The notes under the pieces are model-generated. The model saw only the letters and a program-made list of their open reading frames with translations, made no database searches and was not told the DNA's origin. A stretch of DNA of 32,739 nt from a virus. The position numbers and the translations under genes were made by a program. This document shows positions 14,360 to 23,943 of this stretch, piece by piece; within the stretch, counting starts at the first letter, position 1; each line of letters starts with the position of its first letter. Location: IMG/VR virus record IMGVR_UViG_3300003319_000356, positions 1 through 32,739 of that record; one strand, written 5' to 3'.

Positions 14360-17300
14360 CTACTTGGTCTCCGTCGCTGGTGCCTTCGCAGCACCGCGCT
14401 TCAATCCTAGCTCAAAACCGAACCCGAGCAGCTCAAAACCAGCTGTCGTTCCGGAAAAAGGACCAGGAGGATTCGTGTTCTGAAGATCCTGCACCGAGAT
14501 CTTCACGGCCCGGACCTTCTGATAAATCTGATGAACACGCAGAATATGCGATCCGGTCAACAGATCTGCATCTGCCCACGCGGAAACACCGGTTGGTGTG
14601 GTCGTGTCGAAGTCTCGGTACGTGAGCATCGAGATGCCCGACGCGGCAACCTTGTACAGGCTCACCAGGATTCGCCAGACCCGTTTCACCTGAGCCAGGT
14701 TATCGAATCTGATCCATCCGGACACCACCTGCATCTGATAAACGCGATTCAGTCCATGCTGCCCGTCTTCGTAAGACGACGTCGATAGCTTCATGCAGAC
14801 GTCGGTGTCTGCGATGTAGTAGTTGTCACCGATAACTTGCGCGTCCCGGAAAGTTCTCCCTGACGGGAGCGTGTCAGTGCTCCAGCGGTCCGTGTCATAC
14901 CAGTAGCAGAGCCGCATGTCCTCGCTCGCGTTCGACATCAGGAACCGGACTACGCCGCGCTTCAGGTCCACGTCCACTGACCGCGTGACGTAGGCGTCGA
15001 GTTCCTTCATCGTCCGCTCTGCCGGGGCACCGAGGTACTTCAGTGACAGGGTCCGATCGAGCAGCCACCAGCCCTGGTTCGACCGGAATATTACACCCAC
15101 GGGTGTGCGCGCGAAAGCCTGCGGTTCTGCGAGGCCCACTTCGGCTGAAAGTAACACCAGCCGAGCAAAAGCGTCAGGAGGAACACCTGTTGACGAAGGC
15201 CCATAACCTTCGAGGACATAGATCTGCTCCTTCGTGAAACAGGCGAGCGCTGATTCCAGGCTCGCCATGCCGACAACCTCTTGCGGACACGGAATCGTCT
15301 GTTCCTGTACCCACTCCACGCCGCGCGCATACGCCAGCGGCTTCGAGTACCAGAGCCGGAAGTCGTACGTGCTGAACGCGAACATCCGGTCCCTATGCGA
15401 CTCGATCGCCGTTGCTGGCGGCGGCGTATAGTTCTCGAGCTCGCCACCGAAGGTGTAGGGCCTGTCGCTGTTCTCGAGCCCGGCCACTGTCGAAATCGTG
15501 ATGGTAGAGTACGTCTGCCAGCGCGGGTCGAAGTCCTGGGTCGCCACCAGGAAATATTCCTCGGCGCCGAAGTTCGGCGGGTTAGTCATGAACACCAGAA
15601 TTCGAGGCCTGATCGTCTGATTCCGATAGGCCTTGTCCATCGCCGTGAACGAAGGGGGCCGGAACGTGATGTTGATCGTCTTGTTCACACCGTCGGTGTC
15701 GACCGTGGCTGATGCCCCGCCGAACTCCACCGCGTAGTTCGGCATCGAATACCAGTACTTCTGGTCGCTATCGAGAAACTCGTACACGAGGCGGATGTTG
15801 TAGGTGGATGAAGCCGCAAGCGACCCGCCGGCTGCCTTGGTCACCGACAGCACGCGCGGGCGCCAGAGCCAGCCGCACTCGAACCCGGTCATGCCGTCAT
15901 AGGTCCAGAGCAGGCCACCGCCGAAGATCGTTTGCCCGCCGTGCTCGCGATGATCCCAACGCTTCGGGTCCGCGAATTCGAACGACACGACGTCGAGCGC
16001 GTCTAGGCCGAACTGGAAATCCGTGCCCGGCTCGAAGCGACGCCCGCGCACGTACTCACCGACAACCAGGTCGGATAGATAGAACTTCGATCCGGACACG
16101 CAGCCGCGGAGCATGTTCGTGTCCGTGCCGGAGGCCGCGTTAAACGCCTTGTGGTTGCCGACGTCCGTAGCCCACGCCGCTGCCGGAATCCCAGTCGCGT
16201 AGGTGTTGGACGGGTTCGCGGTATCGATCTCGAACAACGCATAGCCGAACCTGGAGTAATATCCCTGATTCAGAGTCACTCCGTCGAGTCCGACGTCGCA
16301 GCCCGCAAGCGGCATGTACACACGCCCCGAAATGCTGAACGGGTTGTGCGTCAGGACCACGCCCGAGAGAAAATGGTCGCCGCCTGAAACGACGCCGCTC
16401 AGCACTCTTCGCCAGTGGAGCACCATCGGAATCGGGCTCGTGCCGGAAACGCCGCAATCCCAAGAAAAAACCCAGGCCAAGGTCGACGACGTGCCGACCA
16501 CTCCGACGCGCACCTGTCGATTCGCAGCCGTCGTCATCGTCGCCACGTGGTCCGACGCGAACCCGGCCATCGACGTCAGGCGATAGTAGTGCCCCACTGT
16601 GCCATCGGTCTGATGGCCGTGGATCGTGCCTGCGATCACGTCCACCGCGTAGGCGATTCCTGATGACACCGTCCCCGAGACAGCAGTCGCATTCGTAGCG
16701 AATGTCGCGCCAGAGCTCGCTACCTCGCGGAAAATGGTGCGCGCGCCCAGGTCCCACCGCGTAATAGTGACGATGGAGCTCGATGTGTAGGCACAGACGT
16801 CGAAAGAAGAGTTCCCTGCACCGGGCTGCGAGTTGAAGTTCGTTTTCCAGGTGGCGCTCGTGACGTTGTAGCCGCCCACCATGATGGCGAACTGGCTACC
16901 AGCTCCGTTGTAGTTCCAGACGACGACCAGTTCTCCGTTCGTGAGGGCCACGCACTTCACGCAAATCTCAGCTGACGTCGCCGCCGTTTCATCCAGTACG
17001 TGCGTGTCCTCGACCAGCACAGGAGGCTCCACGCTCACGTCGTACACCTGAGCGAGCACCGCCTGACCGTTGTTACCACCCGAGAACTTGTAGCCCTTCG
17101 CCACCCAGGCAAGAATCATGTACTTGCCATCCGCCGTCACCGCCACGGACGTGGTGTTCGCCTGCCCTTCGCGATTCGTCAGGACCTTGCGCAAAGTCGG
17201 GCGCGGGACCTTCCCGTGGTTCTTCCAAGCTTCGTGCGCAGGCGAATACGAGACGATGGAATCGCCAGCGTTGCCGACGCCGGCACCGGAGCCGAGCGAG

Positions 17301-17563
17301 ATCTGCTGATTCTGGAGACAGACGAGCTCTCCGCCGCGAGCCGCAAGCTTCTCGACCAGGCCGAAGCTCTGGCCGTCGTACATCGCAATCGACATGTCTT
17401 CATGGCCGTTGCGGCGTTTGATCTTGCCCGGCTCGGACAGATCCACGTTCGAGAGCACCGCCATCTCGAGCGGCGGCATCAGCTCGTCGGCATCCTTCTG
17501 ATCGAGCTTCCCTGTGAACGGGTGCTCGGCGACGACCTTCTGAAGTCCAGTAGGCCTCGGCAT
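14360..17563 (-). CDS. large tail nozzle-like/stabilisation protein (1067 aa)
   Basis: The ATG at 17563 is chosen because it shares a base with the preceding TGA; an in-frame upstream start would overlap more. The protein is long and almost entirely beta-rich. It opens with LSEPGKIKRRNGHE, a segment typical of podoviral tail nozzle/stabilisation proteins. The central and C-terminal blades contain aromatic repeats consistent with a beta-propeller (for example RMFAFSTYDFRLWYSKPL and FRSNQGWWLLDRTLSLKYLG). T7 gp12 and P22 gp10/gp26-region proteins have comparable position and roles, closing the tail tube after packaging. It follows the adaptor in gene order as expected. Confidence 0.65.
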   Translation of the reverse strand: MPRPTGLQKVVAEHPFTGKLDQKDADELMPPLEMAVLSNVDLSEPGKIKRRNGHEDMSIAMYDGQSFGLVEKLAARGGELVCLQNQQISLGSGAGVGNAGDSIVSYSPAHEAWKNHGKVPRPTLRKVLTNREGQANTTSVAVTADGKYMILAWVAKGYKFSGGNNGQAVLAQVYDVSVEPPVLVEDTHVLDETAATSAEICVKCVALTNGELVVVWNYNGAGSQFAIMVGGYNVTSATWKTNFNSQPGAGNSSFDVCAYTSSSIVTITRWDLGARTIFREVASSGATFATNATAVSGTVSSGIAYAVDVIAGTIHGHQTDGTVGHYYRLTSMAGFASDHVATMTTAANRQVRVGVVGTSSTLAWVFSWDCGVSGTSPIPMVLHWRRVLSGVVSGGDHFLSGVVLTHNPFSISGRVYMPLAGCDVGLDGVTLNQGYYSRFGYALFEIDTANPSNTYATGIPAAAWATDVGNHKAFNAASGTDTNMLRGCVSGSKFYLSDLVVGEYVRGRRFEPGTDFQFGLDALDVVSFEFADPKRWDHREHGGQTIFGGGLLWTYDGMTGFECGWLWRPRVLSVTKAAGGSLAASSTYNIRLVYEFLDSDQKYWYSMPNYAVEFGGASATVDTDGVNKTINITFRPPSFTAMDKAYRNQTIRPRILVFMTNPPNFGAEEYFLVATQDFDPRWQTYSTITISTVAGLENSDRPYTFGGELENYTPPPATAIESHRDRMFAFSTYDFRLWYSKPLAYARGVEWVQEQTIPCPQEVVGMASLESALACFTKEQIYVLEGYGPSSTGVPPDAFARLVLLSAEVGLAEPQAFARTPVGVIFRSNQGWWLLDRTLSLKYLGAPAERTMKELDAYVTRSVDVDLKRGVVRFLMSNASEDMRLCYWYDTDRWSTDTLPSGRTFRDAQVIGDNYYIADTDVCMKLSTSSYEDGQHGLNRVYQMQVVSGWIRFDNLAQVKRVWRILVSLYKVAASGISMLTYRDFDTTTPTGVSAWADADLLTGSHILRVHQIYQKVRAVKISVQDLQNTNPPGPFSGTTAGFELLGFGFELGLKRGAAKAPATETK

Positions 17564-17883
17564 CAGAACACCCACAGATCAAGGGTGCACGGGTCCGCGT
17601 TCTGCGCATCCCGCGCAAGCCGGATCGTGGCCTCGTCTGAGCTCACCTCGTAGATCACGTTGAAGTCTCCAGCTGACTGACGCAGCCGTTGCATGCTCCA
17701 GCCCTCGATCTTGCGCTGCAGCTTATGCTGCACCGTCACCTCGGTCTCGCCCGAAGCGAACTTGACGTCCTTGATACGGGCACCGGACTTGATCCAGTCC
17801 GGAACCTTCGTGTCGGTGTACTGCTGCGACTGCCGTTGTGCGACGTCTACGCCGCGTCCGAACCCGCCCTTGATCTCAGGCAA
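17563..17883 (-). CDS. small tail-associated protein with TTG start (106 aa)
   Basis: The only credible start is TTG at 17883, preceded by a GAGGA ribosome binding site eight bases upstream and overlapping the adaptor stop by eight bases. No ATG or GTG occurs in a suitable position. The product is basic in the first half (RIKDVKFASGETEVTVQHKLQRK) and beta-rich towards the end. Small proteins of this size commonly lie between the adaptor and nozzle genes in podoviruses; no named family was recognised. It ends in a TGATG junction with the nozzle gene. Confidence 0.65.
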   Translation of the reverse strand: MPEIKGGFGRGVDVAQRQSQQYTDTKVPDWIKSGARIKDVKFASGETEVTVQHKLQRKIEGWSMQRLRQSAGDFNVIYEVSSDEATIRLARDAQNADPCTLDLWVF

Positions 17884-18601
17884 AGAGATCGTCCTCGTAA
17901 ACCGGATCGTCCGACATGCCGCGAACCATCGGCCGCGCGCGCTGCATCACCCGAACCACGTTCCCGGCACCAGACACATCCATCGGGCTCCAGGACTTCC
18001 GCATGTTGTCCAGGAACGCTGCGCGTTCCGCGATCAGCACGCTGCAATCAGACTCTTCCTTGTCTCGAGCTTTGATCGCAGCCGTCAGCACCAGGTACTC
18101 CGACCACTCCACGTCGAAGTGCACAGCGTGCTGTGTGTCGGCGATATCCACAAGCGAAAGCTGCTGCGACACGAACCACTCCAAGGTGTAGATCGCGTCC
18201 GGAATCGGACGAATGAACAGCCGCCAAAGCCCAAGCGGCAGAGATCCGGTCAAGACATACTCCTGGGGCTTCCCGCGCTGCAGCGTCGAGTACGCTTGGA
18301 GCTCGCGTAGCGAGATCTGATTCAGGAAGTATTGATTCGACCCGTCGGTATATCGAATCCCGTGAATCTTCTTGACCTGACCACTCAGAGTCGAGTCCTC
18401 GCTGCCCGCCGCCGTGAACGAAGAGAACACGCTCATGCAGATCTCGGGCTTCTCGCCGCAGATGATTCCGTAGAACTCCTGCCACGCCGACTCGAGCCAA
18501 CGCTGCATCTCAGCGTTCGAGACGAAGCTTGAACCCACCATGTCCACGCGCTCGCGGACACGGAGCTCGAGATCGTCTACATCCCAAGTCGGCGCGGCCA
18601 T
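17876..18601 (-). CDS. head-tail adaptor protein
   Basis: The 241-residue product starts with a helical segment (DLELRVRERVDMVGSSFVSNAEMQRWLESAWQEFY) characteristic of podoviral adaptor proteins (T7 gp11/P22 gp4-like, HK97 gp6 fold), followed by a beta-rich loop region and a long C-terminal helical part (YLVLTAAIKARDKEESDCSVLIAE). The fold assignment rests on pattern and position. The protein would form the ring that joins the portal to the tail tube. It lies between the minor capsid genes and the tail genes and overlaps the next gene by eight bases. Confidence 0.7.
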   Translation of the reverse strand: MAAPTWDVDDLELRVRERVDMVGSSFVSNAEMQRWLESAWQEFYGIICGEKPEICMSVFSSFTAAGSEDSTLSGQVKKIHGIRYTDGSNQYFLNQISLRELQAYSTLQRGKPQEYVLTGSLPLGLWRLFIRPIPDAIYTLEWFVSQQLSLVDIADTQHAVHFDVEWSEYLVLTAAIKARDKEESDCSVLIAERAAFLDNMRKSWSPMDVSGAGNVVRVMQRARPMVRGMSDDPVYEDDLFA

Positions 18602-18604
18602 CGT

Positions 18605-18832
18605 TCAGTACGGCCCGGAAGGCATGCCGCCGAGCTCGTCCGGTTCGTCCGACCCGCTGCAGGCCTCGATGAAGTTCTTTAGCGCGTTAGCAGCCTTCCG
18701 CGCCTGCCCTGCCTTCATCGCGGCCATCAGCGTGCTCATGTGCGTCTCGAGCGCGCCCTCCATTCCGTCGTCACCTTCGGTCGGAGCGGGCGCCTCCGGA
18801 GCCGCGTCGTCGAGCATCATCGGCTTTGCCAT
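18605..18832 (-). CDS. hypothetical small acidic protein (75 aa)
   Basis: The protein has an acidic, Pro-rich N-terminus (LDDAAPEAPAPTEGDDG), one central amphipathic helix (about 25-57, MSTLMAAMKAGQARKAANAL) and an acidic tail. No domain was recognised. Its location between capsid-associated genes and the adaptor suggests a head-completion or chaperone-like role, inferred only from position. Its ATG shares a base with the stop of the upstream gene (TGATG). Confidence 0.6.
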   Translation of the reverse strand: MAKPMMLDDAAPEAPAPTEGDDGMEGALETHMSTLMAAMKAGQARKAANALKNFIEACSGSDEPDELGGMPSGPY

Positions 18833-19206
18833 CAGATCGGGTCCTTGTCCCAGGTGGCCGAGATGATGAAATCGATCTCGTCCGTGGTACCCGGATCCGT
18901 TGCTGTGCCGGAAGCGTTCTCGACCCGGAATTCCACCGCGTCGTCCGTGCTCACGTACTTCGGGCCCTTCAGGAAGTTCGCCGCGCCAGCGGCCTGACGA
19001 AGCGTCCCGACTGCGGCGACGATGCGGCCCATGCCGCCGTTGATGGTCACGAGGAACCGGCCGGTAGCGGGCTTCGAGACCGTGAACCCCTTGCCGCGCG
19101 CCACCGTTGGAGACGCGGCCGTGACCAAAGCTCCGCTGATGAAGTGCGTCGTAGGGCTGTTCGTGCTCGGCTGCTTGCCGAAGCGAGGTTTGCTTGCAGT
19201 CGGCAT
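18832..19206 (-). CDS. hypothetical head-associated protein (124 aa)
   Basis: The beta-rich protein is dominated by Gly/Thr/Ser/Val, with a conserved-looking centre (GRFLVTINGGMGRIVAAVG) and an acidic C-terminal strand (DEIDFIISATWDKDP). There are no membrane segments or cysteines. It lies just downstream of another small beta-rich protein and the major capsid gene, where head decoration or head-completion proteins are usual. The assignment is contextual. Confidence 0.6.
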   Translation of the reverse strand: MPTASKPRFGKQPSTNSPTTHFISGALVTAASPTVARGKGFTVSKPATGRFLVTINGGMGRIVAAVGTLRQAAGAANFLKGPKYVSTDDAVEFRVENASGTATDPGTTDEIDFIISATWDKDPI

Positions 19207-19209
19207 TGA

Positions 19210-19707
19210 TTACTCCCTCGGCTCGAAGAGCGCGCGGACCGAGCAGATCGGGAGCGTCAGACCGGTGCCAGTCTTCGTCAACTCCACCGTCAGAACGTCG
19301 TCCTGGGCGAAGTTGAAGTCTGTGTCAGCCGCCGCGGTTTTATAGACCGAGGTCAGGATGTCACGGGCCGCGAACGCCACCAGGTCGTCCGTCGTAGGCG
19401 TGTCGGCCACGAACGAGACGAGCCCGACCTGGGTACCCGGAACCGCTGCCGTGCGCTTCCGGAAGATCAGGCTCAGAAAGTTCGTGCCGTTCGCCGTGAC
19501 CGCCGCGCCCGGAGTGAGCACGAGGCCCACGAGACGCGACTTCAGCTTGGCAGCCCCGATGGGGGTCTCGCCGAGCGCCGTCGTGCCCGTGATAGCCGCC
19601 GCATTGATCCAGTCCATCACCTCTTGAGAGAAGCGATTGACGTCCGCTTCCCGAGTCACGCTCGGAAACACGGTTTTCAGACCAGAAACGATGTTTGAAT
19701 CAGCCAT
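19210..19707 (-). CDS. putative capsid decoration/structural protein (165 aa)
   Basis: The 165-residue protein has an N-terminal helix (READVNRFSQEVMDWINAAAI) and a beta-rich remainder with Thr/Val-rich strands (GLVLTPGAAVTANGTNFLSLIF). It ends in a strand (LPICSVRALFEPRE) and contains a single cysteine. No family was recognised. It is the first gene after the major capsid gene, ten bases away, a common place for decoration or minor capsid proteins. Function is inferred from position and composition. Confidence 0.6.
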   Translation of the reverse strand: MADSNIVSGLKTVFPSVTREADVNRFSQEVMDWINAAAITGTTALGETPIGAAKLKSRLVGLVLTPGAAVTANGTNFLSLIFRKRTAAVPGTQVGLVSFVADTPTTDDLVAFAARDILTSVYKTAAADTDFNFAQDDVLTVELTKTGTGLTLPICSVRALFEPRE

Positions 19708-19717
19708 GGTGCTCTCC

Positions 19718-20947
19718 TCAGACGGGCAGCTTGATGCGGAGATTATCGTTCGGCTTCGTGCAGATCAGGTCTCCGTACCAGCCCTGCCTGATTTCGACGC
19801 CGTTCGAGGCCACCTCGTTCAGCATCCGGTCGTCCGTGAGGAAGCGCGGGGCGCCCTTCAGCGTCCAGAACTTCCAGGAGCTTCGCGTACAGGCGAGCGC
19901 GTCGTCGTCCGCGAAGTTGATGTCCGCCATCACGCGCGTCTCGCGCCCGCGGGCATTGATCTTAATGCTGTCGAAGGCGAAGTTCGCAACCTTCACGGTC
20001 TCCCGGACGCAAGATGCGCCGAGCTCGCGCGAAAGGTCGGTGAACCGACCGTAGTTCAGCCACACGACTTCGGGGTTGCAGTTCGCGATCGAGCCGAAGC
20101 TGAGTGCGCGCTCGAGCGATTCCGCGAGCCCGTACGTGCTGCCGTCGAAGGCGTACCCGGCGAGATCACCTTCGGACTCGGACCGGTCCACGCCCTTGAA
20201 CAGAGTCGCGGAAACGGGCCGGTTCGCCACCGTCGGGATCCAGGCCTTCGTACCGGTGAGCGCGTTACCGATGCCGCCCTTCCAGTAAACCAGGTCGGTC
20301 GCGACCACGCCCAGCGTCGTCAGGTTGTCACCGCCGAGAGTCGTCGAAACCGTCAACGTGAGGCTGTTCGGGTCCTTCTTCGAGATCACCGCGAACCCGA
20401 GCACGCCAGCGCGCGGAGTCGTCGGCGTGCCGGCCGCGCAGAACACCACGCGGTCCTTCACGTTGAACTTCGGAAACTGGTCCTGGGTCACACGGAACGT
20501 GGTCGCCGTGAGACCGGCGCTCTGCACGACGCCTTGAAGGCCCGTGCCGTCGCCCTGCATGTCCCAGCCGAGGCGCTGAACTTGCTTCTTGAACCCGTTC
20601 TCCACCTGAAGCTCGTACGCATTCATGTACGAGTTCTCGGACCCTTCCGAGGCCTCGATCGTCTCGTTGTCGATCGCGATAACATTGAACGCGCGAGTCC
20701 TGGTGACCGTGAAGTTCCGGATGTCGCCACCCGACTTCGCCTCTTGCGCGGTCTGGAAATCCGGGCTGGTACCACCGCCGGGCCCGATCTCGATCGGGAT
20801 CTCGGCGTTGCGTCCTCCGAATCCCTGTTTCTTGGGGATCCAGGTGTAAAAATTCTGCTCGCCCACCCCGTACGAAGCGATGCGCTTCTGCGGGAAGAGC
20901 ACATAGAGTGCCGACTGATATGCAGTCGGCGTCAACGGCGTTGCCAT
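19718..20947 (-). CDS. major capsid protein
   Basis: The 409-residue product follows the scaffold gene, as capsid genes do in podoviruses. Features in line with an HK97-fold capsid subunit are the N-terminal arm, an extended charged segment (FTVTRTRAFNVIAIDNETIEASEG), a long helix region after residue 100 (ELQVENGFKKQVQRLGWDMQGDG) and a C-terminal beta-rich domain ending in KPNDNLRIKLPV. No protease domain or obvious propeptide is present. The separate scaffold and absence of a nearby protease suggest assembly without proteolytic maturation, as in P22 or T7. Identification rests on order, size and style. Confidence 0.8.
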   Translation of the reverse strand: MATPLTPTAYQSALYVLFPQKRIASYGVGEQNFYTWIPKKQGFGGRNAEIPIEIGPGGGTSPDFQTAQEAKSGGDIRNFTVTRTRAFNVIAIDNETIEASEGSENSYMNAYELQVENGFKKQVQRLGWDMQGDGTGLQGVVQSAGLTATTFRVTQDQFPKFNVKDRVVFCAAGTPTTPRAGVLGFAVISKKDPNSLTLTVSTTLGGDNLTTLGVVATDLVYWKGGIGNALTGTKAWIPTVANRPVSATLFKGVDRSESEGDLAGYAFDGSTYGLAESLERALSFGSIANCNPEVVWLNYGRFTDLSRELGASCVRETVKVANFAFDSIKINARGRETRVMADINFADDDALACTRSSWKFWTLKGAPRFLTDDRMLNEVASNGVEIRQGWYGDLICTKPNDNLRIKLPV

Positions 20948-20962
20948 TCAAAAACTCCCCGG

Positions 20963-22141
20963 CTAGGCACCTCCTCGGAGGCGAGCCCAAGCCGCTTTGC
21001 GTGCCTGTTCCGCGTCCTCTTCAGTCCACACGCCGTCGTCTTCGACGCGGGCGCGTGAGCGTTCCGAGTTCGCTTGGTTGGTGACTGGCTTCACAGCCGC
21101 AGGAGTTTTCGACGACTCTACGTCAGCGGCCTGCCCGCTGGCTCCCACCAGCAGATCGCGCTGCCGCGTGAGATCGGCCTCATATTGATCCATCCAATGC
21201 TGCGCCGCAAGCAGATTCTTGGTCGTAGCGTAGTGCCCGAGGATGTTCTGCAGCGTGGTCTTCACGATGTGAGGCACCCCGTACTTCGAAGCCAGCGGAT
21301 ACTTCCCAGAGGCGACGAGGTCCTGAATCTCCTGTCCCACCTTCGCCTCGAACTGAGAGCTCAGGTGGTCGTCCTGCGCCTTCTGGTATGCCTCCCGAAG
21401 CGCCTTGTTTTCCTTCTCGAGCGTGTCCGCGCGCGAGTCGAAGCTCGTGCGCACGTCCTGGATCTGCTTCTCGATCGGGATCTGGCCCTGGCTCGCAACA
21501 TACTTCGTCAGCTGGTCCCAGCTCCAGCCGATCTCTTCGAGCGCGGTGAGCGGCTCCTTCGCCGCACGCTGCCGGCGCGACTCGCGCTCCTGTTGCCACT
21601 GCTGCCGTTCCTGGTGAAACGCATCCCGCTCCCGCTGCCAGTTCTGGCGCTCGGCTTCAAACGCTCCGCGCTCCTGCGCGTGCTCCGTCACCCGCGCCTT
21701 CAGCCGCTTCTCCTGCGAGTGCAGCTTCGCAAAAGCGTTCGAGAGCTTCTCGTCATCGATCGAGCCGTCCTCGCGCGCGACGTCCTTCCGGCGCTTCGTA
21801 AGGTCCGGGTCTTCCGGCTCCGCCGCGGGCTCCGTCGGCTCTGTCTTGGGTGCGACTTTCGGCTCGGGCCTGGACTCTGCCTTGGGCTCCGGCTTCGGCG
21901 GCTCGGCAGCCGCAGGCGGATCCGGCTTCGACTCCGGCTTAGCCTTCGGCTTCTTGGGCTTCTCGCCGCGCAGAACCTTCTGGGCCTGTTCCCGGAGCTC
22001 TTCCAGGTCCAGATCCCCGCCCCCGTCCTCCGGCACGTCCTCGAACGAATTCGGCCCGCCGTCGATGACAGGCTCGAGCACTGTAGAAGGCGCCTGAGTC
22101 GGCGCGGCATTGCCGCCGCCGATGACTACTTCGGCGCTCAC
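20963..22141 (-). CDS. scaffolding protein
   Basis: The 392-residue product has the typical scaffold make-up. The N-terminus is acidic and is followed by a long Lys/Pro/Glu-rich disordered segment (about 58-110, repeated KPEPK/KPES units). Very charged coiled coils (about 120-200, with QRERDAFHQERQQWQQERES) come next, and the C-terminus is basic (residues about 370-392, EQARKAAWARLRGG), which in P22-like phages contacts the coat protein. It starts with GTG overlapping the portal stop (GTGA) and lies directly before the capsid gene. Confidence 0.8.
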   Translation of the reverse strand: MSAEVVIGGGNAAPTQAPSTVLEPVIDGGPNSFEDVPEDGGGDLDLEELREQAQKVLRGEKPKKPKAKPESKPDPPAAAEPPKPEPKAESRPEPKVAPKTEPTEPAAEPEDPDLTKRRKDVAREDGSIDDEKLSNAFAKLHSQEKRLKARVTEHAQERGAFEAERQNWQRERDAFHQERQQWQQERESRRQRAAKEPLTALEEIGWSWDQLTKYVASQGQIPIEKQIQDVRTSFDSRADTLEKENKALREAYQKAQDDHLSSQFEAKVGQEIQDLVASGKYPLASKYGVPHIVKTTLQNILGHYATTKNLLAAQHWMDQYEADLTRQRDLLVGASGQAADVESSKTPAAVKPVTNQANSERSRARVEDDGVWTEEDAEQARKAAWARLRGGA

Positions 22142-23943
22142 GCTGCCATCCCTCCCGCAGGCGCCGCAGGCGCGGGCATTGGCGGCGGCATCATCGCCTG
22201 AGTCGTGACCATGAAGTTCCTCACTTTTTGCAACCGCTCCTCATATTCGGGTTTCACCATGCCGTTCGAGTCCATGAATCCAAGCTTCGCCTCGTGATAC
22301 ATCAGATTCGCCGTATCGAGGCAGAGCGCGAGATTCATCTGCGGGTCAGGCGCCTGCTGCGGACCACCGCGAAGCATGACGTCGATCATCTTCTCGATGA
22401 TCTTGCGCGGCGCGAGCCGGCGCCTCGTCACCGAGATAATGTCCGGATGGTCCATGTTCTCCAGAATGTCGTCCGGGTTCTGGACCAAGCCCGACTTCAC
22501 CATGCGCTCGAAGTTATCGATCTGGCCCGCGGGCGTCTCGCCGAGCAACGACGTCGAGTATACGCGCATCAGGTACTCGTTCTCTGCCAGGTTGATGTCC
22601 CTCTTGAAGTCGATCTCCTCAACGCCCTCTTCGCCCCAAACACGGACCTTGTAGTTCTTCTTCTGGGCCGCGATACGGAGCGCAAGCTTCACCGCCGTCA
22701 TGAACAGGTTCTCGTACCCGCGAATCACGACGCTGAAGTTGTCGTTCTGCATCTCGTCGGCGACGAGCTGGGCACGCCCAGACTCGAACTGAGTTGGCGT
22801 CTCCGAGTGCGCCATCATCTGAGAGATACGAGCGATCTCGTAAGCTCGCTGATACAGCCGGTCCAGGTGCGCAAATACCTCCGGATGCACCGTCGCGAAT
22901 GCCTTGACATCAGGCGCTTTCCCTGAGTAGAGCAAGATCGAGCCCGGCACATCGGTGATAGTGGTCTTTTGGACATTGCTGCCTCTGTCGACCATGACAT
23001 AAGGGTTGCCGAGCAGGTGCATCGCGTTCTGAATCGTGCGAAGCAGCCGGTTGATCTCGGCCTGAATCCCCTTCAGCGATTCCGCAAGTCCCATCCCGTA
23101 GAACCCGAGCGGTGATTCGGCCCAGTAGATTCGCGGAAACGGGTCCCAGTGCGGCCACGTGGTCCGCGCGAGCTCGATACCGCCCGCACTCTGAATCATC
23201 AGGCCGTCGTCTGCCCCGTCCTCCGACGCCAGGTGGTACGCTTCCTCGAACCGGACCATATTCGTACGCCGCTCGCTGTAAAGCGCCGCGAGCTCCTCTT
23301 CATCGTCGGCGCCTGGACTCTGCAGCTCCATGATCTCGGCCTTGTGCTTCGGAAACATCCGCGCGAGCCGGCCCTTGTCGATGAACTTCCGCTGATAGAT
23401 GTTGCGCGGCGTCCCATACATGCCTTCGGCATGGTCGACGATAATCTCGCCCGGGAACGTACGTTCGATCTTGATGCCCTTGTCGGTGTCGCATACCTTG
23501 AAGAACCCCGTGCCGAAAATGCAGGCGTCCATCATCACGCGCGGTCCGTGCCGATAGCACTCGTTCTCGTACAGCACCCCGCGACTCCAGCGCTCGAGCA
23601 GCTTCGCCTTATACTGATCTTCCGACGTCGCACCGTAGGTCTGAAACCAGGGGTTCGGGCGCGACTTCGTGATCTTCGCTGTCACCGCGTCGCACATGTT
23701 CCGGACCACGTTGAACGCGAGCGGCGCGTCCGTGAACCGGTTCGCGATGCGCGCGTAGCCCTGCGGGCCCAAACCGGCCACTGCGAAGTTCCGGTACATG
23801 CGCAGATGCTGAAGATTCGCGAGCCGGAGCCCGTCCTGACTCGTCATTATCTGGTCGAGCGTGTCCTTGACCGCTTGCCCGCCTGAGCCGGGCTCTGACC
23901 GCCACCAATCCGAAAAGTGCTCGTCATCAATGAACTGAGCCAT
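22138..23943 (-). CDS. portal protein
   Basis: The 601-residue product resembles podoviral (P22/epsilon15-type) portal proteins. It has an N-terminal helical region (LANLQHLRMYRNFAVAGL), a conserved-looking clip/stem core (NVVRNMCDAVTAKITKSRPNPWF), a segment SPLGFYGMGLAESLKGIQAEINRL typical of the portal wing, and a long helix/barrel region ending in Met/Pro-rich sequence. It would form the dodecameric DNA gate at the capsid vertex. An AGAGGA ribosome binding site lies seven bases before its ATG, inside the tail of the inserted HNH gene; the ATG overlaps that gene's TGA. Confidence 0.9.
   Translation of the reverse strand: MAQFIDDEHFSDWWRSEPGSGGQAVKDTLDQIMTSQDGLRLANLQHLRMYRNFAVAGLGPQGYARIANRFTDAPLAFNVVRNMCDAVTAKITKSRPNPWFQTYGATSEDQYKAKLLERWSRGVLYENECYRHGPRVMMDACIFGTGFFKVCDTDKGIKIERTFPGEIIVDHAEGMYGTPRNIYQRKFIDKGRLARMFPKHKAEIMELQSPGADDEEELAALYSERRTNMVRFEEAYHLASEDGADDGLMIQSAGGIELARTTWPHWDPFPRIYWAESPLGFYGMGLAESLKGIQAEINRLLRTIQNAMHLLGNPYVMVDRGSNVQKTTITDVPGSILLYSGKAPDVKAFATVHPEVFAHLDRLYQRAYEIARISQMMAHSETPTQFESGRAQLVADEMQNDNFSVVIRGYENLFMTAVKLALRIAAQKKNYKVRVWGEEGVEEIDFKRDINLAENEYLMRVYSTSLLGETPAGQIDNFERMVKSGLVQNPDDILENMDHPDIISVTRRRLAPRKIIEKMIDVMLRGGPQQAPDPQMNLALCLDTANLMYHEAKLGFMDSNGMVKPEYEERLQKVRNFMVTTQAMMPPPMPAPAAPAGGMAA

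Noticed and set aside
12419-14410. Long right-pointing reading frame of about 660 codons
   Set aside because: It lies opposite three well-supported left-pointing genes, is Arg/Pro/Ser-rich without domains, and is a by-product of high GC.
21074-22201. Leu/Arg-rich right-pointing reading frame
   Set aside because: Complement of the Glu/Lys-rich scaffold gene; its Leu/Arg runs are what reversed Glu/Lys codons give.
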